DNA from: Mixophyes australis
Taxonomy: Eukaryota > Chordata > Amphibia > Anura > Limnodynastidae
Direction: 5' to 3'
DNA: 64,000 bases
Assembly (NCBI GenBank): GCA_036250195.1
Contig: JAVHZZ010000009.1
Location: forward strand, 95,403,771 to 95,467,770
Below, in pieces: positions 1-12,582 of this stretch. The position numbers were made by a program, and so were the translations under genes. The notes below the pieces were generated by a model that was given only the letters and a program-made list of their open reading frames with translations, made no database searches and was not told the origin of the DNA. The first letter of the stretch is position 1, and each line of letters begins with the position of its first letter.

Positions 1-46
1 CGCGAGTATTTAGCGGAACTCGCTAACAATTGAATACCCCCCTTAA
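1..46. repeat. 3' end of a TTAA-flanked MITE (cut by window edge)
   Basis: The end reads CAATTGAATACCCCCC followed by TTAA, identical to the right terminus of the complete element at 11428-11636. Only the last 42 bases and the TTAA target duplication are in the window. Confidence 0.7.
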
Positions 47-180
47 TCTCCGTTAATAAGGTAAAACAATATATTTAATCAAAGAAAGAGACACATATCT
101 GTAATATCATCAGCAAATATTTAAAACAAGTGTTACAAGCTATAACATACAAACCTGACAAAGCAGAAAAGAGCATCTAG

Positions 181-1010
181 CCCTAGAGCTGTCTGATGCC
201 CACCAATGCTCTAGGGGAATTGAACTTGCAAAAAAAATGTGTCTTCCCCCAGAAGAAAACAGCCCCATGCTGATAGCACTAAGGCTCTACCCAAACACCC
301 CTGTGGCAGTGGCTGTGGGGTAATACAATTTAAAATGTTAGACTACTATATATTTTTGGTGGTGGAATACAGGTCCCAGCAAACCCTGGAATACCTAAAG
401 TGTTTGGGTATGTTTTTTCTTCTAGAACTAGAAGTGCCAGCAAACCCCCTGGCTACCAGAGCATGCTGACACGTCTAGAACTACAAGCACCAGCATTCCC
501 AGGCATCCAGTGCCGACTGGAACCTGTAGTGCACCTGTAAAAAAAAAAAAATACAGCAAAATAAAAGCACATACTGTTGAAAAAGTTCTTTATTAAAAAC
601 AAAACCTCCCCCACAACCCTTCATTCACCACTTCATTGCTCACCTAAACCTACGAGGGGATCATCTTCTTTTTTCCAGCTTGGAAAAAATAAAAAACCAT
701 GTGCAGCGACGAGGACATGTCAACCTCTATTCAATACACTGCGGCTTCGCTGTATTGGTCACAGTATGGGAAAGCCACTCTGCATTGGTTATTATTGGTC
801 TCCCCACTGACCGCAATAAGTACCACAGGTCCCAGTAAAGGATGGATGCCAAGGCATGCTGGTTCTTGTAGTTCTACAAGCGTCATCATGCTCTGGCAGC
901 TATTGGTATGCTGGCAATTGCTGAACAGGTGAGGGCTGGTTGATATTATGACAAGGGGACCCCAATTTTACTGCTACCAGCCTAGGCTATGAGCGCTGGT
1001 TCTAGGAGCA
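181..1010. repeat. Interspersed repeat of unknown class
   Basis: The stretch around 250-330 (the AGCCCC..GATAGCACTA..GGTCTACC..GGGGTAATA pattern) recurs at about 17245-17330 and 38190-38300. This marks a moderately repeated family with phrases such as 'caggtcccag' and 'gctggttctaggagcacc'. No terminal repeat or target duplication could be fixed. Short open frames here have no protein-like character. Confidence 0.4.
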
Positions 1011-1936
1011 CCAACCCTCAGGCACCCGCAAAAGGTACACCTACTGACAGCCCTTACTGTACTCAGACTGCGTTAGATGTCCCTTCCCTCCCCTACTCCG
1101 TGTCTTCAGTTCAAAGGAGGCGCAAGTGTCAGAAGCCAACATATGCATGCGTTCTGGCGAAAGTTCAACCCTGCACCAGGCCATAACAGCAAAATCAGGA
1201 TTATATGCACAAGTTTCCTACTAAAATCACCCCTTGAAAATAATAAGGCAAATTTAGATTTATATTGCTAGTTTGTGCTGTCACATAATGCATAATATTT
1301 TCTGTATTTGATGGTTAGACCAATAGGGCACAATGTTTAAGAAACTAAACATCCTCTTACATCAATTAGGGTAAGAGTCACTTACCTTTGTAACCCAGGA
1401 CTGGAATACACATTAGTTTCCAGTAGATGGCACTATAGCGGAAGAAAAACACATTTTCCATACATCTACCAAATAAGAGTTTGGAAAATGTTTACACAAT
1501 AGACAATACTTGCTGAATAATTGAAAGTCTTTTGAAAAAAAATGGTATCACATATTACTTTTTTTGTATATGTAGCCTATGAACCGTCAGGTACCTCAGC
1601 ACACCTGGTGGAATGGTGTGGTTCATTTCACAGATAGGGTAATCTCACCTCTTCCTCACAATTTCTCCATCCAACGGAGTCATGTCCTCCTTGCAGGGTA
1701 TAGATCTTGGCCAGGTCCACCAGAGCTGACTAGAAAAACTATGTCAGACTCTCTAAATATTACTTGTGACAACTCACTCACACTCATACAAATAAAAGGG
1801 GAACAGCCATTAGCCACATTTATTGAAAGTCTGTGTAACTTAATGGCCTGTGAGTAATGGTTAAAGTATAACAAGTTTAATCTCTGCTAAGGATAGCAAA
1901 GTAGAGATCAATATAACAATAATATGAAAAAACATA
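1011..1936. other. No feature seen
   Basis: AT-rich sequence with short open frames only. I see no exon-like frame, RNA gene or clear terminal inverted repeat. Confidence 0.5.
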
Positions 1937-2114
1937 GGGGGTAAATATATCAAGCTGAGAGTTTTCCGGCGGGTTTGAAAAGTGGAGATGTTGCCTATAG
2001 CAACCAATCAGATTCTAACTGTCATTTTGTAGAATGTACTAAATAAATGATAGCTAGAATCTGATTGGTTTTTCAAACCCGCCGAAAAACTCTCAGCTTG
2101 ATACATTTACCCCC
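1937..2114. repeat. Palindromic Harbinger-like MITE, variant ends
   Basis: The core (GGCGGGTTTGAAAAGTGGAG, GCCTATAGCAACCAATCAGA, CATTTTGTAGAATG, then the inverted half) matches the copies at 7061, 16306, 34476, 51740 and 56733. The outer arms (GGGGGTAAATATATCAAGCT and its complement) differ from those copies, so this is a subfamily. Confidence 0.75.
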
Positions 2115-2118
2115 ATGG

Positions 2119-2750
2119 GGCCGGATTCATTAAAGGCACACAAAATTAATCATAATTTGGACATACGTACATCCGTATTAAATCACATGCGGATCTGAAA
2201 AAATGTCTAGGTATACGTCCAATACATAAGTGGGATATAAAGTCCCAGCAGAACGCACAGAGAAAAAAAGTATTCAATCATTCTGACCTGGTAATAATAT
2301 AGCCATTAATGACAAAATCTGAAAAATAAAAAAAGTTGTTTTTTTTGCCTCCCATGAAATACATTTTTCTTGATGTTATTAATGTATACTATACAAGTTG
2401 CTCTTGATTGCAAACGCATGTTTTAGCATCTATACCCGACCGTCATCACCATCAACACCTGACCTGTTGCTGGAGCAACTGATAAAACTGAAAAACACAT
2501 AAAGATGCCCAAAGCTTGAATTAGACACAGTTGCGTGCGCTCCCTTACTGCACAATGACCACGTGCATATGCCCATCCCTTACCCATTCTGCCCATGACA
2601 TTGTAGTCTGTCATAAGTGTCCTTTGCGCTCATGGATGTATTGCATACACTTGCGCTCTCTGGCTTATACTTCGTTTCTGGGCATGTGCAGTGCAATTTA
2701 ATGAAAAATACGGCAGGTATCAGCATTTACTTTATTAATGAATCAGGTCC
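2119..2750. repeat. DNA-transposon-like element with GGATTCATTAA ends
   Basis: It starts GGCCGGATTCATTAA and ends TTAATGAATCAGGTCC, an inverted pair. The interior resembles 32346-33207 (both contain 'aatcataatttg/cacataaatcgg'-type arms, AATGACAA and a TTGC..TGATAGCA stretch). It has no transposase frame, so it is non-autonomous. Confidence 0.55.
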
Positions 2751-2937
2751 AGAATGGTAATGATACAATGTATTTGTAGATGAAGATTAACTGAACAATA
2801 GTACAAGGTACTGGTAATAATAAAAAAAAGTGAATATGAATATCTGATAATAATTCAATAGAAGAATGGGTAAGACAGAGTAATATTACATTTAGAACAC
2901 CCTCAGTTTGGCTTAGCAATATATTCTAGGCATCTAG

Positions 2938-3107
2938 AATGATACTGTTTATCTATGCCATTTCAAAAGCTACACTCTTTGCTAAGATCAATGTCTATCA
3001 TGAGCTTTAAAAGAGGTGTCATTCTTACAAATACCTACAGATGCACACCCTGAAATATATATGGCAGAATGCAGGTGACATGGATGAAGAATGGAATTTG
3101 GCATCTA
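2938..3107. repeat. Copy 1 of a direct repeat (partner at 6769-6934)
   Basis: About 165 bases, including CATTTCAAAAGCTACA, TTTAAAAGAGGTGTCATTCT and ATATATGGCAGAAT, recur in the same order and orientation at 6769-6934 with modest divergence. The pair brackets a minisatellite and a hAT-like element. Confidence 0.65.
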
Positions 3108-3491
3108 AGTGTACAGCTTAGATTATAGCCAACAGTTTGAATTTGAAGAAGATGTAGTAGCAAAATATATGGTTAGCATCCTTTACTATATTGGCCAAAA
3201 TGAAAATAACTATGAAGGACAATGACAAATCATTGCTTGTTAACGATGATGAAGAAGGCAACTATCACTTAGAAGAAGAAATTGAGTTGTAGTCCCAATA
3301 ACATCTAGTATGAAGAAGTAAACAATCATGTGGGTTTTATATGCATCTCACATAATAACTGGAAATGTATAACTCTGAAAATTACTGTCCCTTGGACAAG
3401 AATAGAGATAAATAAGTGCAACAGAGTAGTCCTATTGGTAATAGGCACTGTTATGTGTTAAGGTGTAGTCCTGCAGTCTGAGGCAGTTCAA

Positions 3492-3838
3492 GGGGCATGT
3501 GGGGGATGACTGATGGGCATGTGGGGGATGACTGATGGGCATGTGGGGGATGACTGATGGGCATGTGGGGGATGACTGATGGGCATGTGCGGAGGTCTGA
3601 TAGGCATGTGGGGGATGCCTGATGGGCATGTCCGGGATACATGTGGGGGGGGTGACTGATGGGCATGTGGGGGATAACTGATATGCATGTGGGGGATGAC
3701 TGATGGGCATGTGGGGGATGACTGATGGGCATGTGAGAGCCCTGATGGGAATGTGGTGGATGACTGATGGGCATGTGGGGGATGACTGATGGGCATGTGA
3801 GAGCCCTGATGGGCATGTGGGGAGATCAGGGCATGTCA
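3492..3838. repeat. 22-bp minisatellite
   Basis: Tandem units of GGGCATGTGG-GGGATGACTGAT, about 15 copies with point changes and short variants. The minus-strand frames translate it into repetitive Pro/His/Ser peptides, which are artefacts of the array. The flanks 3108-3491 and 3839-4881 hold no gene or clear element. Confidence 0.9.
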
Positions 3839-5128
3839 GGTGGCCTTAATTGCATGTAAGGGGCATGTGGAGCTATTTTTTAAAGTATATCAGGTTGCCC
3901 ACCACTACTCTATTCTATGGTTGCCCTCTGTATCCTTGGCTAACTCTGCAGCATTTCTCCAGATTGTACTCTCTCTCCCTTTGACCACTGCTCTCTGTCT
4001 TCCATAGGCTCTCTATGGCAACGTAACCTCCCGTAATGGGAGGATAATGATAAAAGCAGCTGTGTTTAGCTAGTCAAATCTACATTCAAGTCCATCAAGA
4101 TAGCCTTGACATTGCCTATAAATAAATTGGCTCAATATATGCTATGCTAAGTACTACCAGTAGAGACAGCAAGAGAACTGTAGTCCAGAGCTACTCAGAA
4201 TGAAGATCCTAATGAGAGACTAGCGAGAGTCGTGTGCAGTTGCAGAGACATCAAGTGCATTTACAGGCATGCTGTGATGGTGAAAAGAAGAAGAGTGACT
4301 ATCCCCAAGGAGTGGAGTGTCAGCTCTTGTGTACAATAGACCACTGTCATTTACTTATTTTCAGCTACTAAGTGTGTGCAGGAGTTCAAAAAGGAGTGAA
4401 TTTGATCTAGAGACAGTTGGACACCCATTATTCCAACAACTGTGATATGGACTGCACATTGTAGCTGTGTCCGTGGCGACAAACTAGATTTCAAACTTGC
4501 ATGAGCAAGGACCCCTTTCTACATTTCATCCCACAGAGCCCAGGAATACGAGAGAGACTGAGCTAGGCTGAAGAAGCCCTTAGCAGCAATTGCTACAATA
4601 CATTCTCCAATTGAAAAGGGGCTCAATACAGGAAAGTTGTTTTTTTTCCCCCCCCCAAGTCATGCTGAATAGAGCATGGGCATATATGCAGTTTATCAAT
4701 TATGGGAATATAGGCTATTGTCTGTTATATTTTGCAAAGGATCACTGGAAATGCATGCATGCTAGTTTATCTTATCTATTACAATCTATAGGATTCATTT
4801 ACATCTAAGAAAATTTTATCCACTACTGATTTCTTATAGCCTCTTCCAGTGCATCATGCTACAGATTTCAATCATTTATACCAGTAGTTCCCAAACTTTC
4901 TCAGTTTGAGGCACCCTTAGGGTCACCATAATTTTTCCAAGGCAAAATAATTACCGGGTAGTCCCATCTTTTTAAGTAGTCGGGTCAAAATAACATAAGA
5001 TTTATTTAGGCCCCTTCACCATCAGATTGTGCTCCTTCATCATATCACTGCACCCCTTCACCATATCACTCTGTATCCCCTTCATCAAATCACTGTGTCC
5101 CCCTTCATCATCTCACACTCTGTATCCC

Positions 5129-5666
5129 TGTTAGGATTCCTAGCAAATTCAGGAAGCAGCAACAGAAGTATGAAAACCAAATGTCTTTATTCAGGCAAAA
5201 TATAGAACAAGGATTCTGTTCTTGGAATATGCAGATTTCAGAAAGCAGGATTAACAGGTATACTCCAAAACACAGTTGTGAACAGGTGTGATGACTGGCA
5301 GGAAATGTCCATAGAAATAACAGGTTCCAGTGAGCAAACAAACATCAACAGTAAACAGGCCAAGGTCACAACGGGAGATCAAGCAGCAGCAGAACCAAAC
5401 TGGAACAAGGCAACACAAACAGCAACCAGGTATACACGATGAACTGCACAGAGCACAGCTTTAGGCAGGTATTTCAGGCTGTGGGACAGGTGCAGTTCTA
5501 ATCAGCCATCAGGCAAGGAGATTAACTCCTACAGGCATGGTGAATAGTTCAGGAACAGAACAGCAGCACCTCTGGTGGATTTGAGGTACTGCTGCCACAT
5601 ACAAAGAATAGGCAGAGTCGTAACATAGGGTAATATGCACACAGAGATACAAGACAGATCATAACA
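5129..5666 (-). mobile_element. Solo LTR nested in the hAT-like element
   Basis: On the minus strand it begins TGTTATGATC and ends TCCTAACA, the TG...CA boundary of an LTR. A CCTGAATAAAGAC polyadenylation-type signal lies near its 3' part. Flanks are ATCCC and GTCCC, a 4-of-5 match to a target duplication. No gag/pol sequence is attached. Confidence 0.6.
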
Positions 5667-5671
5667 GTCCC

Positions 5672-6365
5672 CCTCTTCATCAGCTCACACTCTGTCCCCC
5701 CTTCATCAGCTCCCACTCTGTCCCCCACTTCATCAGCTCTCACTCTGTCCCCCTCTTCATCAGCTCTCACTCTCCTCCTCTTCATCAGCTCTCACTCTGT
5801 TCCCCCCTTCAGCATCTCACTCTGTCCCCCCCTTCAGCATCTCACTCTGTCCCCCCTTCAGCTTCTCACTCTGTCCCCTCCTTTAGCATCTCACTCTGTT
5901 CCCCCCTTCAGCATCTCACTCTCTCCACCCCCTTCAGCATCTCACTCTGTCCCCCCTTTTAGCTTCTCACTCTGTCCCCCCTTCAGCATCTCACTCTGTC
6001 CATCCCCTTCGGCATCTCACTCTGTCCCCCCTTCAGCATTTCACTCTGTCCTCCCCCTTCACCATCTCACTCTCCCCCCCCCCCTTCACCTTCAGCATCT
6101 CACTCTGTCCCCCCTTCAGCATCTTACTCTGCCCCCCCTACAGCATCTCACTCTGCCCCCTTCAGCATCTCACTCTGTCCCCCCCTTCACCTTCAGCATC
6201 TCACTCTGTACCCCCTTCAGAATCTCACTCTATTCCCCCTTCAGTATCTCTCTTTGTCCCCCCTTCAGCATCTCACTCTGTCCCCCCTTCAGAATCTCAC
6301 GCTGTCTCCCCTTCAGCATCTCTCTCCGCCTCCCCCCCCCCCCCTTCAGCATCTCTCTAGCTCTC
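5672..6365. repeat. CT-rich minisatellite, about 24-bp unit
   Basis: The repeated unit is CCCCCCTTCAGCATCTCACT plus CTGT, with early units carrying CATCAGCTC instead of CAGCATCTC. It is the internal array of the hAT-like element that starts at 4882. Confidence 0.85.
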
Positions 6366-6768
6366 TCTAGCCGCCAGCTACTTACCTGTGAAGCAGTTGG
6401 CTACTGCTCCACAATGTCAGTGATACACTGGGTATGTGGCGCTGCACTGTGATGTCACAGAGCCACACTCCCAGTCTGAGGAGCAGAAGATGAAATCCCC
6501 TCACCCCCTACCTGCTTTGGTAAGAAGCAGCGGGGTGTGGAGGTCCAACAGCTTAGGAAAGGGGGGGACGCACACTGTTGGACTGCAACCTGTGGGAATG
6601 AGCAAGTATCTCTCACGTTTTCCCCTTTCCCCCACTACCACTGGGGACATAGAAGACACATAGAAGGATTAGGATGGGAATGTTATATCATCAAGGGCAT
6701 GTAAGGATTAGAATGGAAAGATGGGATTGTAATAGAGGACATTGGGAATGTAGGACAGATATTGTAAG

Positions 6769-6934
6769 GATGGTACTGTTTATCAATACCATTTCAAAAG
6801 CTACATTCTTTGCTAAGATCACTGTCTGGTGTCAGCTTTAAAAGAGGTGTCATTCTTACAAATACCTACGGACGCACACCATGAAATATATATATGGCAG
6901 AATACAGGTGATATGAATGAAGAATTGAATTATG
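6769..6934. repeat. Copy 2 of a direct repeat (partner at 2938-3107)
   Basis: Carries the same ordered blocks as 2938-3107 (CATTTCAAAAGCTACA, GAGGTGTCATTCTTACAAAT, GGCAGAATACAGGTGA). Family unknown. Confidence 0.65.
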
Positions 6935-7060
6935 AGAAGATTGATGTAATTTATTTAATGAACTGGAGTAGGTGTCTTTGAGTAGAGCCTTTGCTTTGTT
7001 TTGCACAGGGGCCGACCCATGTTTCCAGGGGAGGGGGGCAAACAACTTGAATACAGGACC

Positions 7061-7237
7061 GGTGGGTATATTTACTAAACTGTGGGTTTGAAAAGGTGGA
7101 TATCTAGCCTATAGCAACCAATCAGATTCTAGCTGTCATTTTGTAGAATTTACTAAATAAATGATAACTAGAATCTGATTGGTTGCTATAGGCAACATCT
7201 CCACTTTTTAAAACCCGCAGTTTAGTAAATATGCCCC
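7061..7237. repeat. Palindromic Harbinger-like MITE
   Basis: GGTATATTTACTAAACTGTGGG on the left and its complement CCCGCAGTTTAGTAAATATGCCCC on the right, in separate arms, enclose the family core with ACCAATCAGATTCTAGCTGT. Confidence 0.85.
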
Positions 7238-7299
7238 TATGTCTCATGTCTGTGTCTCAAGTGTGCCCACTCTCAGTCCTCCTCTTTGTCCCCCCTGTT

Positions 7300-7510
7300 T
7301 TGTCTTATGCTGAATTGCTTCTGTATGCAGGGATTTATTATTCTGCTTAACTGTACTCATTATTTATATTATATCTGTATGTACTTATATAATTTTGTTG
7401 TCTAACCCCCAATGTACAGAGCTGCTGAAGCCTTGTGACACCTGGACAATGAAATATAATAATAATAATAATAATAATAATAGTAATAATAATAATAATA
7501 ATAATAAAAT
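7300..7510 (+). mobile_element. L2-like LINE 3' tail ending in (AAT)n
   Basis: Ends with the L2-style tail 'aatgtacagagctgctgaag', then GAAATATAATAATAAT, with an AAT microsatellite at about 7455-7507. A second AAT tract lies at 7600-7640. The 108-aa Asn-rich open frame spanning them is a microsatellite artefact. Confidence 0.6.
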
Positions 7511-8639
7511 ATCAAGCACATATTGTGTACGGTTAGTAGTAATGATTAAGATTTCAGTAATTATAATTATTACTATGATGTGCCATACACAGACGTTTTA
7601 CAATAATAATAATAAAAACATAATAATAATAATAATAATCATATGTATTCAGTTCATAGTACCAGAGGTGCGTGATAAACTCATCAAGTTATCAGGACAA
7701 AGATTAGAGCAGAGCCCATGAATTGACACTTTACTGCTGTAGCATCAGACATATAAACAGCCTTCTTTTCTATTAGCATGCTGCAAACATTCTTCAGCAG
7801 CCATAATGAATTAGCCATGGGGCAGAGAAACAATATATTCCAGTTGTCTAATTGCAATCCTGTCTGCCCATGCTTTATGGATGCAATCTAAGAAATGCAT
7901 GTTTACAAATTCCTCTTTTGAAATCTTCTTTCATTCTTGCTCCTGGTTGGAAAATGTGCGCCTCTCACATAAATATTCCCTTGTAAATTACTACGGAGAA
8001 AACAAAATGAATTGTATCATCTGTAAAACTGTTCGCTGCCAGCACTGAATGTACATATTCTTGATTTCCCATCAACATTAACTTGGGCTTTAGTTGTCTA
8101 CTGGTGAAGTTTATTGCATGCAGAGAACATTTGCCTGTACAGTGCTGCATTGGATGGGAGACGATATATTGTTACATTTAAGAGGGTTCGACAGCTGCTT
8201 GAAGTCCCTCCAACCCCTCAATGTTGAATCTTTTATAAAGCTGAAAAGGTGCAGCACTGCAGCGCAAATGTTATTTAATTTCTACAGGTAAGTGCATGGA
8301 TTAGTGGTTCAAGGAGCAGTGGAGAACCTAGACTTTTTTCTAGGGGGGCGATTTAGCATAGTCACGACGCATTCTGATTGGCTGGTCCTGGTTGGTGCTG
8401 CCCATAGTCCCAATTGGTCCCACCCCCTTTGAGCAGCGTGTTTCCACTTTAAAGGGTATGTTTATGCTGCTAGTGGGGCCGATTGCCTCTATTGCCCCTC
8501 CCCCTCCTGATCCACCACCGCCGAGAAGCCGGATGCTGCAGGGATTCCAAGTTGTACGCCTTCAAATGGGGAAAACTAGACAGATCAGGGAGTTCCTTGC
8601 TAAGCGCGGGTAGGTGAACTTAAGCGCATCCCATTGTAC

Positions 8640-8848
8640 CAGGGGCGGATCTAGATTATTATTTTACGGGGGGCGATTTAGGGGGGTGATTTAGTCCCCA
8701 TCCCCTTTCTGACAGCTAAGGCTGTCTGCGGCTGCACACTATGTGCAGGTCCGTTCAAACCTGCACATAATGTGGAGCCGCCGGCAGGAAGTCCCTGCTA
8801 GGGGGGGGGGGCGATCGACCCGATCGCCGCCCCCTGGATCCGCCACTG
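8640..8848. mobile_element. hAT-like MITE with 8-bp TSD CATTGTAC
   Basis: Terminal inverted repeats CAGGGGCGGATCTAG and CTGGATCCGCCACTG. The exact 8-bp duplication CATTGTAC flanks both sides (8632-8639 and 8849-8856), the hAT signature. It is 209 bp with no coding capacity. Confidence 0.85.
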
Positions 8849-9048
8849 CATTGTACCCACTTAAAAACAACATTCTGAAGAATGAGATATTCAAATTAAC
8901 TATGACCAGAGGAGAGAGCACATTTACAGTGGCATTTCTGAGTTGATGGGTAGAAGAAGCTTTTTCGAAGAACCGTTTACTTGATTGTTACACATCCTTG
9001 GAGGTTGCAAAGTTCAGGTCTCAGCCTATACTTTCAATGGAACATTTA

Positions 9049-9544
9049 TAGAGATGTTCACTGACCTCCATGTTTTGGTTTTGGTTTTGGTTTTGGAAAT
9101 GAATTAACTTCATGTTTTGGTTTTGAATCCTGATTTTTTTTTTTTAAATCCCTAAATTGCTAAAATCACATAATTTGGCTCTTTTTTATCCCTACATTAT
9201 TATTAACCTCAATAACATTAATTTCAAATCATTTCCAGTCAATTTTTGTCAAGTGACAAGAACACTGCTAACGCTCCTGTTTCTGTATGAGCAATGGCAC
9301 TGAGCATGTCACTGGAGAGTGACAAGAACACTGCTACACCTGTTTCTGTGTGAGCAATGACGCTGGATCTCCTGGGGAGGGAGGTACTTATGGAAACCCG
9401 CTAAATCCGACAACGCACCAATGGCATTTTGCCTCGATTCAGATCCGAGGACGCGCAAAAGTAACGAGCCGGCTCGCGAGCTTACGCGGATCCGCTAAGT
9501 TCGGGTGGGCTCGGTTTTCGGAAAACCGAGCCTGAGCATCTTTA
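9049..9544. mobile_element. Short hAT-like element of the GGTTTTGG family
   Basis: Starts TAGAGATGTTCACTGACC and ends CCTGAGCATCTTTA, imperfect inverted repeats. Runs of GGTTTTGG follow the left end, exactly as in the larger relative at 59091. No clean target duplication is visible. Confidence 0.6.
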
Positions 9545-9667
9545 ATTATTTGACATATTTTATACTGGAAATTATATTTATAGGCGCAGTTCTACTAATG
9601 TGATTAAAACATTCAAAAGTACAATAGTGACAAATACATTGAAGACAGACCCTATGTCTACTCACTT

Positions 9668-10004
9668 ACAGGGGTTATTTAAGACATAAATTAAAATCAA
9701 TACAGGGAGTGGCCCTAAAGTGATAGTAGACAACGTCTGTATTTTTTCCACAATGTGAGAGCAAATTAGTATTCTGTTTTGCACATAAGTTAAATACTTA
9801 CTGTTTTTTCATGTAGCACACAAATACTCGATAGCTTATTTGTACACTGAAATTTAAAGTTGATATTTGTATGCTACATGAGTATTTAACTTATGTGCAA
9901 AACAGAATACTAATTTGCACCCCTTGCATTGTAACATGGTTTTGTCCAGGAGACTGAAATAAGAAGTTTCTCAAGTTAAGATCCTTAATGAATCAGGCCC
10001 CTCA
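9668..10004. repeat. MITE-like element with internal palindrome
   Basis: The arm AGTATTCTGTTTTGCACATA (about 9768) is inverted at about 9888-9920, and the element ends CTTAATGAATCAGGCCCC. Its right half resembles 27090-27174 (CCCTTGCATTGTAACATGGT). The left boundary is uncertain. Confidence 0.5.
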
Positions 10005-11423
10005 TGTTTATTCTGGCTGTTCTATTGTAGAGTTTAAATTACCGCAGAGTTTAACATACATCTGTCTTTCACTATGTATAAATATGGTCTTAGTGCTTAA
10101 AAAGTACACCTGTATCCTGGATTGTGTATTGCACTTTCAGTCACAGCAGTGTAGCACCATCTAAATTTGGACATTAAGGTGTGCGCACCACCCCCCCTTG
10201 AAATTGTATATATACATATATATCTGAAGTTATAATAGTTGACATTGTAAATATCCTTGCTAATGAGCTGTGTACAAGCAATTATCTCCTTTAATCCTCT
10301 ATAAGATGCTCTATGTGGTTCCCTGGTGGGTCGGTCAAAAATAGGCCACTGTGTCACAATCTGACAAAGATGCAGTATTGTTGTTGCATGCAACACATCA
10401 CATCCACACACATGAACAGGAGTTGTGTTGCCTCATAATGTTGTATAGGGCTTACCCATTGCCTTACTAAAATAAATTCTTTCCTGGAAAACAGGCTGTC
10501 TTAGGGAGATAAAAAGAAATCCTTTCTTCTACGGAACATGCAGAGTCTTATCTCAGATGTCTCTAGTTCTGACAAGAATCTAACTATTTTACATATGTTT
10601 GTTTTTCTTATATTTACTTGTGAGCGATACTGAACCATAATATTTTGTTATATATTATATTAATAAATAATAATTTTATTATATATTGATATAAATATTG
10701 TAATTGTCTATTTCTATAATGCCACTATGTTAGAGAATATTTAATCATTTACATCAGTCCCTGTCCCATTGGAGCTTACATTATGGAGAATTAACTGTGT
10801 GTGCCTGGGGTTCCAAGATCTTTTTAATGTATAGATATCACAAGTGTAAGCCTCTCACTTCTCACATATTTAGGGAAGTTAATAATATATAGGAATTGTA
10901 TAATTTTGTATAATATATTGATACTCATCTTTTTATAATATTAATCTTCTTTAAACCAAACTCTAATACATTTTTTTTAAGGCTACAAGAAGTTCATCAC
11001 TGGGGGTCTTTACATGGAGTTCTATAAGATTTCTCAACATTTAGTCATTTCTTTGCTACCTTAATGGTCCCTCTACCCTTAAATGTCTTTTTAATGTTCA
11101 ATTATTTTACTCTCGCCAAGATCCTTTCGGGCTCTGTTCCCCTGAGGTATAAAGTAAACCTGAATTTACCCTAATTGTCACATAAGTCCTTTTTCACCAT
11201 TTCATAAGAGATGTAAATGTGACTGTCTTTGTATTCTAAAATGTAGAAGTAGGTTTAAGTCCTTATCTGAATGGAGTTATGTTGACCTTATGTTGATTTT
11301 AGGTTTTATATCTTTAGCAAAGTGTCTTGTCGAAGTCTTTTCAAACTTATAAGGAACTTATTTAAGGCTTAAATTGAAGGTTTGAAAGTTTTTAGGTTTT
11401 GGGAAGGTGTAAATGAGAGACAT
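10005..11423. other. No feature seen
   Basis: AT-rich unique-looking sequence. The 104-aa minus frame at 10097-10411 lacks any domain-like pattern. I see no RNA gene or terminal repeats. Confidence 0.45.
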
Positions 11424-11427
11424 TTAA

Positions 11428-11636
11428 GGGGGTATTCAATTGACGGCGGGATCGCCGAAAATCCAGCGCTCAAAGAATATTACCGTTAATACGGTAATTA
11501 CTCGCTGAGCTGCGAGCTGAAATCCAGCGAGTAAATTACCGTATTAACGGTATTTACGTGCAGGATTACCGTATTAATGGTAATATTCTTTGAGCGCGGG
11601 ATTTTCGGCGAACCCGCCATCAATTGAATACCCCCC
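11428..11636. mobile_element. Complete TTAA-flanked MITE
   Basis: The terminal inverted repeat GGGGGTATTCAATTG / CAATTGAATACCCCCC is bracketed by TTAA on both sides (11424-11427, 11637-11640). TTAA targets are typical of piggyBac- and Kolobok-type transposases. The interior is a near-perfect foldback built from ATTACCGTATTAACGGTAAT modules. It is 209 bp with no coding capacity. Confidence 0.85.
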
Positions 11637-11649
11637 TTAAAGGTATATT

Positions 11650-11813
11650 AGAGGTATATTTACTAAACTGCCGGTTTGAAAAAGTGGAGATGTTGCCTAT
11701 AGCAACCAATCAGATTCTAACTGTAATTTTGTAGAATGCACTAAATAAATGAAAACTAGAATCTGATTGGCTGCTATAGGCAACATTTCCACTTTTTCAA
11801 ACCTGCAGTTTAA
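11650..11813. repeat. Palindromic Harbinger-like MITE, right end eroded
   Basis: GGTATATTTACTAAACTGCC at the left and CAAACCTGCAGTTTAA at the right, with the family core between them. The last bases of the right terminus are missing. Confidence 0.8.
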
Positions 11814-11987
11814 TCTCATATTTAAAAAGCATATGATACAGTAAAACAACCTGTTAAAGGATCTGATGCCGTTACTGCAGGTTTTGCCTTTTTGGGATCC
11901 TAATGCATCCCTGTTTGCCTCTCATTCTGGGTTATGTCTTTTCAAGACTGCCTTTTATTTTATATGGTTAGTGATACTGCCTGTGCA

Positions 11988-12462
11988 CAGGGCCCTCTTA
12001 ACAACATCTTGGGCACCCGGGCACAGCAGTGCACCGGGGCCCCTATATACACATATATATATAAACAAAAAAAAATATTATATATATGGGCCCTGCAGCC
12101 CAGGGGGGCCCGTCAGAGGCAGCAAAAAAAAAAAAAAAAAAAACCTGGAAAAAAAAAGAAGACAATACTTACCTTGCGGTCAGCTGGCGATCCGGCTCCC
12201 TCCATGGTCTCCTCCTCCGTCGCGCTCCGCAATGGATGTCGGGCGGGCATGATGACGTCACACCCGACATGCACTGCGAGCGCCGCACGGAGAAGGAGAC
12301 CATGGAGGGAGCCGGATTTGCCAGCTGACCGCAAGGTAGGTATTGTCGTCTTTTTTTTTCCAGGTTTTTTTTGTTTGTTTTTTTGCTGCCTCCGACGGGC
12401 CCCCCTGGGCTGCAGGGCCCCCGGGCACCTGCCCATTGTGCCCAATGGGAAAGACGGCCCTG
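11988..12462. mobile_element. hAT-like foldback element, TSD CCTGTGCA
   Basis: Inverted termini CAGGGCCCTCTT and AAGACGGCCCTG are flanked by exact CCTGTGCA copies (11980-11987, 12463-12470). The interior is itself a large inverted repeat (GGGCCCTGCAGCCCAGG against CCTGGGCTGCAGGGCCC) with A and T runs. Overlapping frames on both strands reflect this palindrome, not genes. Its CTTACCTTGCGGTCA..CAGCTGGCG segment is shared with the element at 18162. Confidence 0.85.
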
Positions 12463-12582
12463 CCTGTGCATAACCTTTGCCTTTGCATGGGGAAACCTAT
12501 TAACAAATATTGCTTGAATAAAGCATTTTTTCATTGATAATGTTTGTTTTTCAAATTTTCTTTGTAAATAAAATGAAACCAT

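Larger units (their letters stand above)
4882..6365. mobile_element. hAT-like non-autonomous element, diverged copy, right end lost
   Basis: The left end (CAGTAGTTCCCAAACTTTCT, then GGCACCCTTAGGGT, AAGTAGTCGGGTCAAAATAA) matches the left arm of the complete elements at 14486-16299 and 36178-37798 (inverted). Its interior is a CT-rich tandem array like theirs, but with a different unit. No GTTTGGGAAC right terminus follows, so the copy is truncated. An LTR is nested at 5129-5666. Confidence 0.65.

Noticed and set aside
3432..3816. His/Pro-repeat ORFs
   Set aside because: Produced by the 22-bp GGGCATGTGGGGGATGACTGAT-type (shown in part) tandem array.
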